Shown here: positions 1-6,379 of the stretch, piece after piece
Numbering within the stretch: the stretch's first letter is position 1
How the letters are laid out: every line of letters starts with the position of its first letter
Source of the DNA: an uncultured Clostridia bacterium
GTDB lineage: Bacteria; Bacillota; Clostridia; Christensenellales; Borkfalkiaceae
NCBI GenBank assembly: GCA_958419945.1
Contig: CATZIC010000078.1
Location: 1-6,652 of the forward strand
Reading direction: 5' to 3'
DNA length: 6,652 nt
Program-made: the position numbers and the translations under genes
The notes under the pieces: model-generated
Seen by the model: the letters and a program-made list of their open reading frames with translations, nothing else
Told to the model about the DNA's origin: nothing
Databases searched by the model: none

Positions 1-2
1 AT

Positions 3-1250
3 AAATACGGTTGCGTAAACGTGGGCACTGATATGATGCCCGACGTTTTGCTCGACTATTATGCTATAAATAAAAAGCTCGACGTGGTTCAGTACAATCA
101 CTACGATACCGCAGACAGGCTGTACACTAATGCGTTTGCCTATGACTTTTTACGTTGTGTAGAAGATAAGTCGTTTTGGGTAACCGAAACGCAGGTCGGC
201 TGGAACGGAAGCGAATATGCAGATAACGGCTACCGCCCCGAGGGCAATTGTTACGTAAACACGTGGTTGCCGTTTGCAAAGGGCGCGGAAATGAATTTGT
301 ATTGGCTTTTCCGCACGCATCCGAACGGGCACGAGGTAGGACACGGCGCGCTGTTCTCTTCGGCAGGCAGAAGTTACAGGGTAACGGAAGAAGTAAAAAG
401 AGCCGTCGATGATTTAAAAAAGTGTGAAAAATTCCTTGCCGAAAGCAAAATCGAAAGCAAGATCGCTTTGCATTTTTCCTCGACTTCGGCAATCAACTTA
501 AAAGTCGCGCCGCTCGTTAAAAATTTGGATTACCGCCAAACGATTATCGACAAATATCATAAGGCGTTCCGACATTACAATACGGACGTTATAGATACGC
601 CGCACGGCTTGGACGGTTACAAGGTAATTATTTCGCCCTTCCTTACTACGGCGGACGAAAACGGCTTTAAAGAGCGCATTACAGAGTGGGTAAAGCGGGG
701 CGGAACTTGGATTGTCGGACCAATGACGGATATTATGGACGGCAACGTAAGCAAGTACACGGATTCCCCGTACGGTTTTTTGGAAGAGCTTGCGGGCGTG
801 TATACGAAGTATCAAAAGCCGATAGACAACGGCGTGTTTAAGGCGAAATGGCACGACGGCGAATCGTGCGCTGTCGGCGGTTATTTCGACGCTTACGAAT
901 GTAAAGACGGAACAAAGAGCCTTGCAACTTATTCCGAAGGCGAATTTGCGCCGCTTTCGGTCATAACCGAAAGGACGGTCGGCAAAGGTAAAGTCATTCT
1001 TGTCGGAAGCGTAATTTCAAAAAAAGACTTGTTAAAACTTGTAAACAGAAAACCGATAGCCGAAGCGAGCAATAATATCGCGCTCGTCGAACGCGGCGGA
1101 GAGGAGTGCGGCATAATTGCCGTCGAAATAGAAAATAAAGGCGGATTTATAGTTTTAGACGGAGAATATACAGACCTTATATCCGGCAAGTCGTTTTGCG
1201 GAAGGGTTGATATAAAGCCATACGAAGTGTTTGTATTCGTTAAGTTTTAA
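3..1250 (+). CDS. Beta-galactosidase, glycoside hydrolase family 42, C-terminal part (5' end outside window)
   Basis: This enzyme should hydrolyse terminal beta-D-galactose from lactose or galacto-oligosaccharides. The frame is open to the left edge (first full codon at 3), so the GTG at 21 is an internal Val, not the start. Numbering from that Val, residues 1-135 are the second half of the TIM barrel: a LDVVQYNHYD strand, then WVTETQVGWNG with E56 as the expected GH42 nucleophile, then a GAEMNLYWLFRTHPNGHEVGHGA segment (about 88-110) typical of the family. Residues 145-345 fit the GH42 trimerisation (Rossmann-like) domain, and the rest is a small beta-rich C-terminal domain. Full-length GH42 proteins have about 650-700 residues, so roughly 250 are missing, including the acid/base Asn-Glu pair. 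No signal peptide can be judged. The gene ends with TAA 13 nt before galE, which supports co-transcription. The family call is by motif recognition; substrate preference is inferred. Confidence 0.85.
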   Translation, partial: KYGCVNVGTDMMPDVLLDYYAINKKLDVVQYNHYDTADRLYTNAFAYDFLRCVEDKSFWVTETQVGWNGSEYADNGYRPEGNCYVNTWLPFAKGAEMNLYWLFRTHPNGHEVGHGALFSSAGRSYRVTEEVKRAVDDLKKCEKFLAESKIESKIALHFSSTSAINLKVAPLVKNLDYRQTIIDKYHKAFRHYNTDVIDTPHGLDGYKVIISPFLTTADENGFKERITEWVKRGGTWIVGPMTDIMDGNVSKYTDSPYGFLEELAGVYTKYQKPIDNGVFKAKWHDGESCAVGGYFDAYECKDGTKSLATYSEGEFAPLSVITERTVGKGKVILVGSVISKKDLLKLVNRKPIAEASNNIALVERGGEECGIIAVEIENKGGFIVLDGEYTDLISGKSFCGRVDIKPYEVFVFVKF

Positions 1251-1258
1251 AGGTAGGA
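1251..1258 (+). promoter_or_regulatory. Ribosome binding site of galE
   Basis: AGGTAGGA lies directly after the GH42 stop codon and 5 nt before the ATG at 1264. It decides the galE start: the longer in-frame reading from ATG 1231 would lie inside the upstream gene and add residues before the Rossmann strand. Confidence 0.65.
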
Positions 1259-1263
1259 TTAAT

Positions 1264-2271
1264 ATGAAAATATTAGTAACAGGCGGAGCTGGATATATCG
1301 GCTCTCATACGGTGGCGCAGCTCTGTGCGGACGGCTACGACGTGGCGGTGTTGGACAACCTTTCCACGTCGTGCGAAGAGAGCATTATAAGATTACGCAA
1401 GATAACGGGTAAGAATATCCCCTTGCATAAGGTAGATATAAGAGATACGGAAAACGTAAAAAAGGTATTGAAAGAAGAAAAGGTAGAGGCAATAATTCAC
1501 TTTGCGGCGTACTCGCTCGTCGGCGAGAGTATGACCAACCCTTTGAAATACTACGAGAATAACCTTTACGGCACGAAACAGCTATTGCAGGCAATGGTGG
1601 AAACGGGCGTGAATAAGATTGTCTTTTCGTCCACGGCAGCGACTTACGGCGAGCCGAAGAGTATTCCCATTCTGGAAACGGACGAAACCAACCCTACGAA
1701 TACCTACGGCGAAACCAAACTGTCTATGGAAAAAATGTTCAAGTGGACGGCTAACGCACACGGGCTTAAATACGTATCGCTCAGATACTTCAACGCCTGC
1801 GGCGCGCATGAGAGCGGACTAATAGGCGAGGACCATAACCCCGAAACGCATTTAATTCCAATAATACTTCAAGCGGCGGCAGGAGTCAGGGAGAGCATAA
1901 GCGTGTACGGTACGGACTATCCCACGAGGGACGGCACTTGCGTGAGAGATTATATACACGTCTATGATTTAGCCAAAGCGCACGTTGCGGCGGTTAAATA
2001 CCTTTTAGACGGCGGCAAGAGCGACATATTCAATTTGGGCACTGAAATAGGCTCAACCGTAAAGGAAGTTATTGACGCCGCTATAAAGATTACGGGCAAA
2101 GACATAAAAGTCGTTTACGGCGAGCGCAGAGCGGGAGATCCTGTAGTACTTACGGCATCAAATAAAAAAGCAAAGGAAATTCTCGGTTGGAAACCCGAAA
2201 AGACAATGGACGACATAATTTCGTCCGCATGGAAATGGCACAGTAATAATCCTTACGGGTATAAGAAATGA
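1264..2271 (+). CDS. galE: UDP-glucose 4-epimerase
   Basis: GalE is a cytoplasmic NAD-dependent short-chain dehydrogenase/reductase that interconverts UDP-galactose and UDP-glucose, recycling the UDP-glucose used by GalT. The 335-residue product matches the usual length (338 in E. coli). The N-terminal TGGAGYIGSH (6-15) is the dinucleotide-binding GxxGxxG. D31 and N32 follow the second strand, as is usual for the NAD ribose site, and VDIRD (57-61) is typical. The catalytic set is T124 in FSSTAATYG plus Y148 and K152 of the YxxxK motif. RYFNACG (174-180) and RRAGDP (288-293) belong to the UDP-sugar site. The start at 1264 is chosen because the Rossmann strand begins at residue 2 and an AGGA sits 5 nt upstream. 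Its stop overlaps the galT start. By eye, the E. coli Tyr299 gate position is Leu296 here, so activity on UDP-N-acetylhexosamines cannot be excluded. Confidence 0.95.
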   Translation: MKILVTGGAGYIGSHTVAQLCADGYDVAVLDNLSTSCEESIIRLRKITGKNIPLHKVDIRDTENVKKVLKEEKVEAIIHFAAYSLVGESMTNPLKYYENNLYGTKQLLQAMVETGVNKIVFSSTAATYGEPKSIPILETDETNPTNTYGETKLSMEKMFKWTANAHGLKYVSLRYFNACGAHESGLIGEDHNPETHLIPIILQAAAGVRESISVYGTDYPTRDGTCVRDYIHVYDLAKAHVAAVKYLLDGGKSDIFNLGTEIGSTVKEVIDAAIKITGKDIKVVYGERRAGDPVVLTASNKKAKEILGWKPEKTMDDIISSAWKWHSNNPYGYKK

Positions 2272-3641
2272 ACGACATAAAAGAGCAAGCGGAAAAGTTT
2301 ATTGAGTACGCAAAAAAATATCTCGAACTTAAAGAAGGCGATGAGATATATAAGAAAAACCGTATAATAGAGATACTGTCCGAGATTGAAGGCGAAGATT
2401 TAACCGAAGAGGATAAAGACAAAATCTTCGGTGAGCTTAGTTTGTTGCCATCCGAGGTAAATGCAAAGTTTGCAGCATATTACAAGAATGATGCAAAAGC
2501 GGCGACGGATTGGCTCTATGACTATTGCATACATAACGACTACATAAAAAAGGCGAAGTTAGATAAGAATCCGCGTTTCGATACCGAGAACGGGCTTATC
2601 ATAACCATAAACAAAGCCAAACCCGAATTCCGCGATCCTAAAAAAGCAAAGGCAGGGAATTCGGTAGATGGCGGATTTGTCAAGTGCGTAATCTGCCGAG
2701 AAAACGAGGGCTACGGCGCGAAAAACAAGCGTAATTTAAGAACTGTTTCCCTAACGCTCGGCGGTAAGCCCTGGTTCTGGCAGTATTCGCCTTTCGGGTA
2801 CTTCCATGAACACGGGATAGCCGTAAACTGCAAGCATATCCCAATGCATATAGACAGACATACCTTTGAAAATCTCTTGGATTTCGTAGATAAGTTTCCT
2901 CATTATTTCATAGGTTGCAACGCACCGTTAGAGCGGATAGGCGGAAGCATACTCGCCCATGATCACTATCAGGGCGGCGGCGAAGTTTTGCCTTTACATA
3001 GAGCAAAAATAAAGACAAAAATCAAGGACAAAAAATATCCATACGTTACAGTCGGCGTGTTGGACTGGGCGGGTACGGTAATCCGCATTCAGAGCGATAA
3101 ACGCAACGAAATTGTAGATATAGCAGACTGTCTGCGCGAGGCGTGGGTAAGCTATAATAATCCTGCGCTCGGCATAATTGCAGAGGACGAAAACGGCGTA
3201 CATAACGCCATAAGTCCGACGGTAATAAAGACGGCGGCGCATTATGAAATGAACGTGATATTGCGTTCGAACATAACGAGTGAAAAGTATCCGGACGGAG
3301 TATTCCACGCGCACCCCGAATACCACGCAATAAAGAAAGAGAGCATAGGTTTAATCGAGGCGCAGGGACTTTTCATACTTCCGGGAAGATTGGAAGAAGA
3401 ATTAACAACGATTGAAAGATATATAACCGAAAACAAGCCTTTACCCGAAGAATATGAGCAATTCCGATTGGTGTACGATGAAACAAAGTCATTGTATGAA
3501 AGCGGAAAATATACGGATATTCACAAGGCGATGCAGGAAGAACTCGGCAGTATCTGTTACAGAATATTAGAGAATACTGCGGTGTTTAAGAGAGAAGAGG
3601 ATTTAATGCTGTTTTTGCAAACGGCAGGCTTTGAGATATGA
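2268..3641 (+). CDS. galT: Galactose-1-phosphate uridylyltransferase, class II (Firmicutes type)
   Basis: GalT transfers UMP from UDP-glucose to galactose-1-phosphate, giving UDP-galactose and glucose-1-phosphate. The 457-residue protein belongs to the long class II branch found mainly in Bacillota, not the roughly 350-residue E. coli class. Class II marks are CVICRENEGY (140-149), with a CxxC that may bind metal; SPFGYFHEHGIAVNCKHIPMHI (about 174-195); GGSILAHDHYQGG (225-237), where the H231-D-H233 cluster corresponds to the nucleophilic histidine region; and HPEYHAIKKESIGLIEAQG (349-367) followed by FILPGRL. The N-terminal 75 residues are acidic and helical. The protein is somewhat shorter than many relatives (about 490), but both ends look intact. 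The ATG shares ATGA with the galE stop, and no strong Shine-Dalgarno precedes it, so translation probably relies on coupling. Confidence 0.93.
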   Translation: MNDIKEQAEKFIEYAKKYLELKEGDEIYKKNRIIEILSEIEGEDLTEEDKDKIFGELSLLPSEVNAKFAAYYKNDAKAATDWLYDYCIHNDYIKKAKLDKNPRFDTENGLIITINKAKPEFRDPKKAKAGNSVDGGFVKCVICRENEGYGAKNKRNLRTVSLTLGGKPWFWQYSPFGYFHEHGIAVNCKHIPMHIDRHTFENLLDFVDKFPHYFIGCNAPLERIGGSILAHDHYQGGGEVLPLHRAKIKTKIKDKKYPYVTVGVLDWAGTVIRIQSDKRNEIVDIADCLREAWVSYNNPALGIIAEDENGVHNAISPTVIKTAAHYEMNVILRSNITSEKYPDGVFHAHPEYHAIKKESIGLIEAQGLFILPGRLEEELTTIERYITENKPLPEEYEQFRLVYDETKSLYESGKYTDIHKAMQEELGSICYRILENTAVFKREEDLMLFLQTAGFEI

Positions 3642-4756
3642 AAGAGTACGATTACAAAGTATCTGCGGCAGGCAGAATCAACATCATAGGCGAGCATATA
3701 GACTACTGCGGCGGAAAGGTAATGCCCGCGGCGATTTCGCTTAAAAATACCGTTTACATAAGACCAAACGGCACAAACGAAATACGTTTGAGTTGGACTA
3801 CGCTTCACGATAAAGTAACGCTCGATATAGACAAACTCGAAAGTTATAAAGGGTTAAAGTACGGCAACTATCAGGCGGGCGCGGCGCTTATGTGGCAGAG
3901 AGCAGGTCATAAAATACTCGGTTGCGATATGCTTATGGACTGCACGGTTCCGTTCGGTTCGGGGCTTTCAAGCTCTGCGGCGATTGAGGTAAGCACGATA
4001 GCGGCTTTAGCTACAATTGCGGGCGAGAAGTTCGATAAAGCAGACGTCGCACTGAAAGCACAACAGGCGGAGCGGGAGTACGCGGGAGTTAACTGCGGAA
4101 TTATGGATCAATACGCTTCGGCTTGCGGAAAGAAAGACAGCGTAATGTTGCTCGATTGCAATACGCTTAAATGCGAGTATATCCCCGTAAAGCTTGGCGA
4201 TTATTCGCTTATAATAACCAATTGCAACAAACCGCACAGCCTTATAGAAAGCAAGTACAACGAAAGGCGTGAAGAAACGGACAGAGCGTTAAAGATATTG
4301 CAACAAAAGCTCGATATAAGCTGTCTTGCTGAATTAAGCGGCGCGCAATATAAGGCGTACTATTCTTCTCTGCCGCAAAATATAAGAAAGAGAGTGGAAC
4401 ACGTCGTAAGCGAGTGTGAGAGAGTGCGCATAGCTACGCTTGCTTTGAAAGCTGGAAATATGGAAATGCTCGGCGGACTTCTCAATAAGTCGCACGCATC
4501 TTTGAGGGATAATTACGAAGTGACGGGCAGAGAGCCCGACGCTCTCGTGGAAGCGGCGCAAAGCCAGAGCTGTTGCATAGGTTCCCGTCTTATAGGCGGT
4601 GGGTTCGGCGGTTGCACGATTTCGCTCGTTAAGACAAGCTGCGTAGAAGAGTTCAAGGAATTTACATACAATACCTATCTCAACGCAACAGGCTACAAAG
4701 CCGAGTTCTACGACACCGAAATTTCGAACGGAATTATAATAGAAACGCTCAAATGA
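3638..4756 (+). CDS. galK: Galactokinase
   Basis: GalK is a GHMP-family kinase that uses ATP to phosphorylate alpha-D-galactose at C1. At 372 residues it has normal length. Three family motifs occur in order: the galactose signature AGRINIIGEHIDYCGG (11-26), with R13, E19, H20 and D22; the ATP-binding loop PFGSGLSSSAA (105-115); and the C-terminal IGGGFGGCTISLV (319-331). D157 in CGIMDQYAS corresponds to the catalytic Asp. The signature has Ile and Cys where many enzymes have Thr and Asn (HTDYN), a change outside the key residues that is probably lineage-specific. The start codon overlaps the galT stop as ATGA, preceded only by a weak purine-rich stretch. The 3' end overlaps galM in the same way, so the kinase and mutarotase are tied in expression. 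Confidence 0.95.
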   Translation: MKEYDYKVSAAGRINIIGEHIDYCGGKVMPAAISLKNTVYIRPNGTNEIRLSWTTLHDKVTLDIDKLESYKGLKYGNYQAGAALMWQRAGHKILGCDMLMDCTVPFGSGLSSSAAIEVSTIAALATIAGEKFDKADVALKAQQAEREYAGVNCGIMDQYASACGKKDSVMLLDCNTLKCEYIPVKLGDYSLIITNCNKPHSLIESKYNERREETDRALKILQQKLDISCLAELSGAQYKAYYSSLPQNIRKRVEHVVSECERVRIATLALKAGNMEMLGGLLNKSHASLRDNYEVTGREPDALVEAAQSQSCCIGSRLIGGGFGGCTISLVKTSCVEEFKEFTYNTYLNATGYKAEFYDTEISNGIIIETLK

Positions 4757-5733
4757 AAAAATTATACGGTAAATTAAACGGTAAAGAGATTTTTCTCTAC
4801 GTCATAAAACAAGGCAATATAGAAGTTGAAATCTGCGAGGTGGGCGCGAGAATAAACGCACTGAAAGTAGGCGGCACGGATATAGTTCTCGGTTTTAATT
4901 CGCAGGAGGACTATGAAAAGAGCGGCTGTTACGCGGGCGCGACGATAGGCAGAGTAGCCAACAGAATTGCAAACGGTAGATTTACGCTTAATGGCAAGGA
5001 ATATAAACTCAATACAAATGACGGTAAAAATCATTTACACGGCGGAAACGTCGGGTTCGATAAAAAACTTTTTACTGTCATAGAGCAGACCGAAAATTCC
5101 ATAACAATGCAATACATAAGCGCGGACGGCGAAGATAACTATCCCGCCGAATTAAAGTTTACCGTTAAGTATACTGTAGAGAACGACGCGCTTTTAATAG
5201 AGTATAAGGCGACGGCGGACGGCGACACGCTTTGGTGTCCAACCAACCACGCATACTTTAATTTGGACGGCGAAGCAAGCGGAGATTGCGGCGATAACTT
5301 GTTACAATTAAACGCCGACTTTTATACGCCTGTGGACGGTGGACTAATTCCCACGGGCGAGAAGATAGCAGTAAGAGGTACGCCGTTCGACTTTACTTCG
5401 CCCAAGGCCATTGCCAAAGATTTTAATGACGAAGAATTGCAATCTTCTTGCGGCTACGACCATAACTATATTTTGAACGGCGACCACGCCGCACATATCG
5501 AAAGTAACGTAACGGGTATAAAAATGGATTTATATACCGACTTGCCCTGTCTGCAATTTTACGGCGGCGGACAGCTTAACGGCGTGCAGGGCAAAACGCG
5601 CATTTACAACAAGCGTGCGGGCTTTTGTTTAGAACCGCAATACTGTCCGAACGCAATAAATATGCAGGGCTTTGATAAACCGATATTAAAGAAAGGGGAA
5701 ACTAAAATGCACTTTATTAAGTTAGCGTTTTGA
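4753..5733 (+). CDS. galM: Aldose 1-epimerase (galactose mutarotase)
   Basis: GalM interconverts beta- and alpha-galactose in the cytoplasm, supplying the alpha anomer that GalK needs after a beta-galactosidase releases the beta form. The 326-residue protein has the expected all-beta mutarotase pattern. GRVANRIANGRF (66-77) contains the substrate-binding N70 and R71. NHLHGG (93-98) and TNHAYFN (164-170) carry H96 and H166, the acid pair. GYDHNYIL (234-241) holds D236, and LEPQYCPNA (293-301) holds the catalytic base E294. The ATG overlaps the galK stop as ATGA with no recognisable Shine-Dalgarno, so expression probably depends on ribosomes finishing galK. It is the last gene of the galactose cluster. 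Nothing resembling a U-tract terminator follows immediately, so some read-through into the next small gene is possible. Confidence 0.94.
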   Translation: MKKLYGKLNGKEIFLYVIKQGNIEVEICEVGARINALKVGGTDIVLGFNSQEDYEKSGCYAGATIGRVANRIANGRFTLNGKEYKLNTNDGKNHLHGGNVGFDKKLFTVIEQTENSITMQYISADGEDNYPAELKFTVKYTVENDALLIEYKATADGDTLWCPTNHAYFNLDGEASGDCGDNLLQLNADFYTPVDGGLIPTGEKIAVRGTPFDFTSPKAIAKDFNDEELQSSCGYDHNYILNGDHAAHIESNVTGIKMDLYTDLPCLQFYGGGQLNGVQGKTRIYNKRAGFCLEPQYCPNAINMQGFDKPILKKGETKMHFIKLAF

Positions 5734-5768
5734 TTGCCTTAAAACTGCAACGCAAAAAACAAAGTAAA

Positions 5769-5797
5769 CCTTTTCGCATAGGGGGGGTTAGAAAAGG
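5769..5797 (+). repeat. Inverted repeat around a G7 run in the spacer after galM
   Basis: CCTTTTC (5769-5775) and GAAAAGG (5791-5797) are perfect 7-bp complements around a 15-nt loop containing seven consecutive G (5781-5787). No T-tract follows on the plus strand, so it is not a standard intrinsic terminator for galM. Read on the minus strand, the hairpin is followed by a T-rich stretch and would resemble a weak terminator. The motif GCATAGG appears in the loop (5776-5782) and again at 5810-5816, where it forms the Shine-Dalgarno of the next gene. The role is unknown: possibly an mRNA 3'-end stabiliser or a protein site. Confidence 0.4.
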
Positions 5798-5813
5798 AAA
5801 CAATTTATTGCAT

Positions 5814-5818
5814 AGGAG
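5814..5818 (+). promoter_or_regulatory. Likely ribosome binding site of the zinc-ribbon gene
   Basis: AGGAG lies 13 nt before the ATG at 5832, longer than the usual 5-9 nt. An in-frame TAA at 5829 sits just before that ATG, so no earlier start in this frame is possible and the long spacing must be accepted. Confidence 0.45.
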
Positions 5819-5831
5819 AAACGTTCATTAA

Positions 5832-6032
5832 ATGGATTACCCAAGAAGCACAGAAGAAAATAAACCTAAAAGTCATATTCGTTGTTTGAGATGCGACAAG
5901 GAGTTGTTCCAAGCAATATCCGCAGAGGAATTGATTCTTAAATGCGATAAATGTCATAGACGATATTTGATAAATTTGAAAGACGGTAGTGCTACTATTA
6001 AATTATTAAGTAAACCGAAAGACGAGGAATGA
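5832..6032 (+). CDS. Small Com-like / Cys-rich zinc-ribbon protein
   Basis: The 66-residue product has one recognisable feature: two CxxC knuckles, C18/C21 and C38/C41, 16 residues apart, in the layout HIRCLRCDKELF ... LILKCDKCHRRYLINLK. This resembles the Com zinc finger of phage Mu (a translational activator that binds mom mRNA) and, in its tail, the small Cys-rich KTR-type proteins common in Bacillota conjugative elements. The N-terminal 14 and C-terminal 16 residues are polar and probably disordered. There is no membrane segment or signal. A nucleic-acid-binding role is plausible but inferred; no mom-like gene is present. Its codons are more AT-rich than those of the gal genes, which hints at a different origin. 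It lies 98 nt after galM and ends on a terminator, so it may be the last gene of the gal transcript or stand alone. Confidence 0.72.
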   Translation: MDYPRSTEENKPKSHIRCLRCDKELFQAISAEELILKCDKCHRRYLINLKDGSATIKLLSKPKDEE

Positions 6033-6060
6033 GAAATGCCGATGAGGTGTTTCTCTTTTT
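6031..6060 (+). terminator. Intrinsic terminator overlapping the zinc-ribbon stop codon
   Basis: GAGAAATGCC (6031-6040) pairs with GGTGTTTCTC (6046-6055): 10 bp including two G-U pairs, a GATGA loop, then TTTTT (6056-6060). The stem starts on the second base of the TGA stop codon, so it closes the transcript that carries the zinc-ribbon gene and probably any read-through from galM. Confidence 0.85.
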
Positions 6061-6097
6061 ACATTAAACCCCTTATTCAGTAATAAAGTGTCAAAAT

Positions 6098-6160
6098 ATG
6101 CGGTTCTATATATTATATAATGAGCATAAGCACGGCTTGTGCGGATTGGCGCAATTATAA
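6098..6160 (+). CDS. Possible 20-residue leader ORF
   Basis: An ATG at 6098 opens a 20-codon frame ending in TAA (6158-6160); the peptide starts MRFYILYNEH and ends GLAQL. Only a weak AAAGTG (6085-6090) precedes it at a 7-nt spacing. A frame this short in AT-rich DNA can arise by chance. I list it because leader peptides are common upstream of regulated genes in mobile elements and a structured leader follows. Confidence 0.15.
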   Translation: MRFYILYNEHKHGLCGLAQL

Positions 6161-6204
6161 CACTTGAAACAATAGGATAGGCATTGCGAACACTTATGTT
6201 AAAA

Positions 6205-6234
6205 TTCTGATGTACGGCAACTGAATATTATAAT
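6205..6234 (+). promoter_or_regulatory. Candidate promoter for the downstream leader transcript
   Basis: A perfect -10 word TATAAT (6229-6234) lies 18 nt after TTCTGA (6205-6210), which matches TTGACA at only three positions. Transcription would start near 6241, about 30 nt before the first terminator hairpin, which suits an attenuated leader. The weak -35 in AT-rich DNA keeps confidence low. Confidence 0.25.
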
Positions 6235-6273
6235 TTCTGCAAATATAATCTGAATCCGCAATTTTAAGCGAGT

Positions 6274-6332
6274 AGAGTTTGACGCAGGACTAAACCTTTC
6301 ACGGGGTTTAATCCTGATGTCAAACTCTTTTT
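6274..6332 (+). terminator. Leader terminator T1 (21-bp interrupted hairpin)
   Basis: The outer stem AGAGTTTGAC (6274-6283) pairs perfectly with GTCAAACTCT (6319-6328). The inner stem CAGGA/TCCTG (6285-6289 with 6312-6316) continues past one C-A mismatch into TAAACC/GGTTTA (6291-6296 with 6305-6310). The loop is 8 nt and T5 ends the structure (6328-6332). No coding region lies upstream between 6061 and here, so it acts within a leader, not as the end of a gene. Confidence 0.85.
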
Positions 6333-6349
6333 ATTTAAGTCACCCGTAA
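6317..6349 (+). CDS. Possible 10-residue leader peptide between T1 and T2
   Basis: ATG at 6317 opens a 10-codon frame (MSNSFYLSHP) ending in TAA at 6347-6349, inside the rising arm of T2. A GGGG at 6303-6306 lies 10 nt upstream but is largely buried in T1. If translated, a ribosome at the stop codon would cover the T2 arm and favour the alternative T3 pairing. The frame is very short and may be chance. Confidence 0.2.
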   Translation: MSNSFYLSHP

Positions 6350-6379
6350 CGGTTTAGTCGCCGTTATCGGTGGCTTTTT
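6339..6379 (+). terminator. Leader terminator T2
   Basis: GTCACC (6339-6344) pairs with GGTGGC (6369-6374). After a C-C mismatch, GTAACGG (6346-6352) pairs with CCGTTAT (6361-6367). This gives 13 bp with two G-U pairs, an 8-nt loop TTTAGTCG, and TTTTT at 6375-6379. It lies 6 nt after the T-tract of T1. Confidence 0.8.

Larger units (their letters stand above)
6061..6273. other. AT-rich intergenic stretch, no convincing gene
   Basis: This stretch is clearly richer in A+T than the gal operon and has no long open frame on either strand. It contains a short hairpin (GCAC/GTGC, 6130-6142), a 7-nt direct repeat AACACTT (6159-6165 and 6189-6195), with ACACTT also inverted at 6086-6091, and several TATAAT-like words. 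It could hold the end of an integrated element, a promoter for the downstream gene, or both. Nothing here identifies an attachment site. Confidence 0.5.

Noticed and set aside
21..23. GTG at 21 as the start of the GH42 gene
   Set aside because: The frame is open upstream to the window edge and the product would lack half of the catalytic barrel, so this is an internal Val codon.
1231..1263. Earlier in-frame ATG for galE
   Set aside because: It lies inside the GH42 gene, has no ribosome site, and would add 11 residues before the Rossmann strand; ATG 1264 has a proper AGGA and gives the normal GalE N-terminus.
127..5034. Open frames antisense or out of frame within the GH42 and gal genes (for example 498-854 minus, 1619-1822 plus, 2994-3326 minus)
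   Set aside because: All lie inside strongly recognised genes, show no family motifs, and have low-complexity or atypical composition expected of shadow frames.
5769..5797. Hairpin after galM as the operon terminator
   Set aside because: The plus strand lacks a T-tract after the stem, and the first convincing terminator is at 6031-6060.
6089..6094. Perfect TTGACA on the minus strand as a promoter
   Set aside because: No -10-like sequence lies 16-18 nt downstream on that strand and no minus-strand gene follows.
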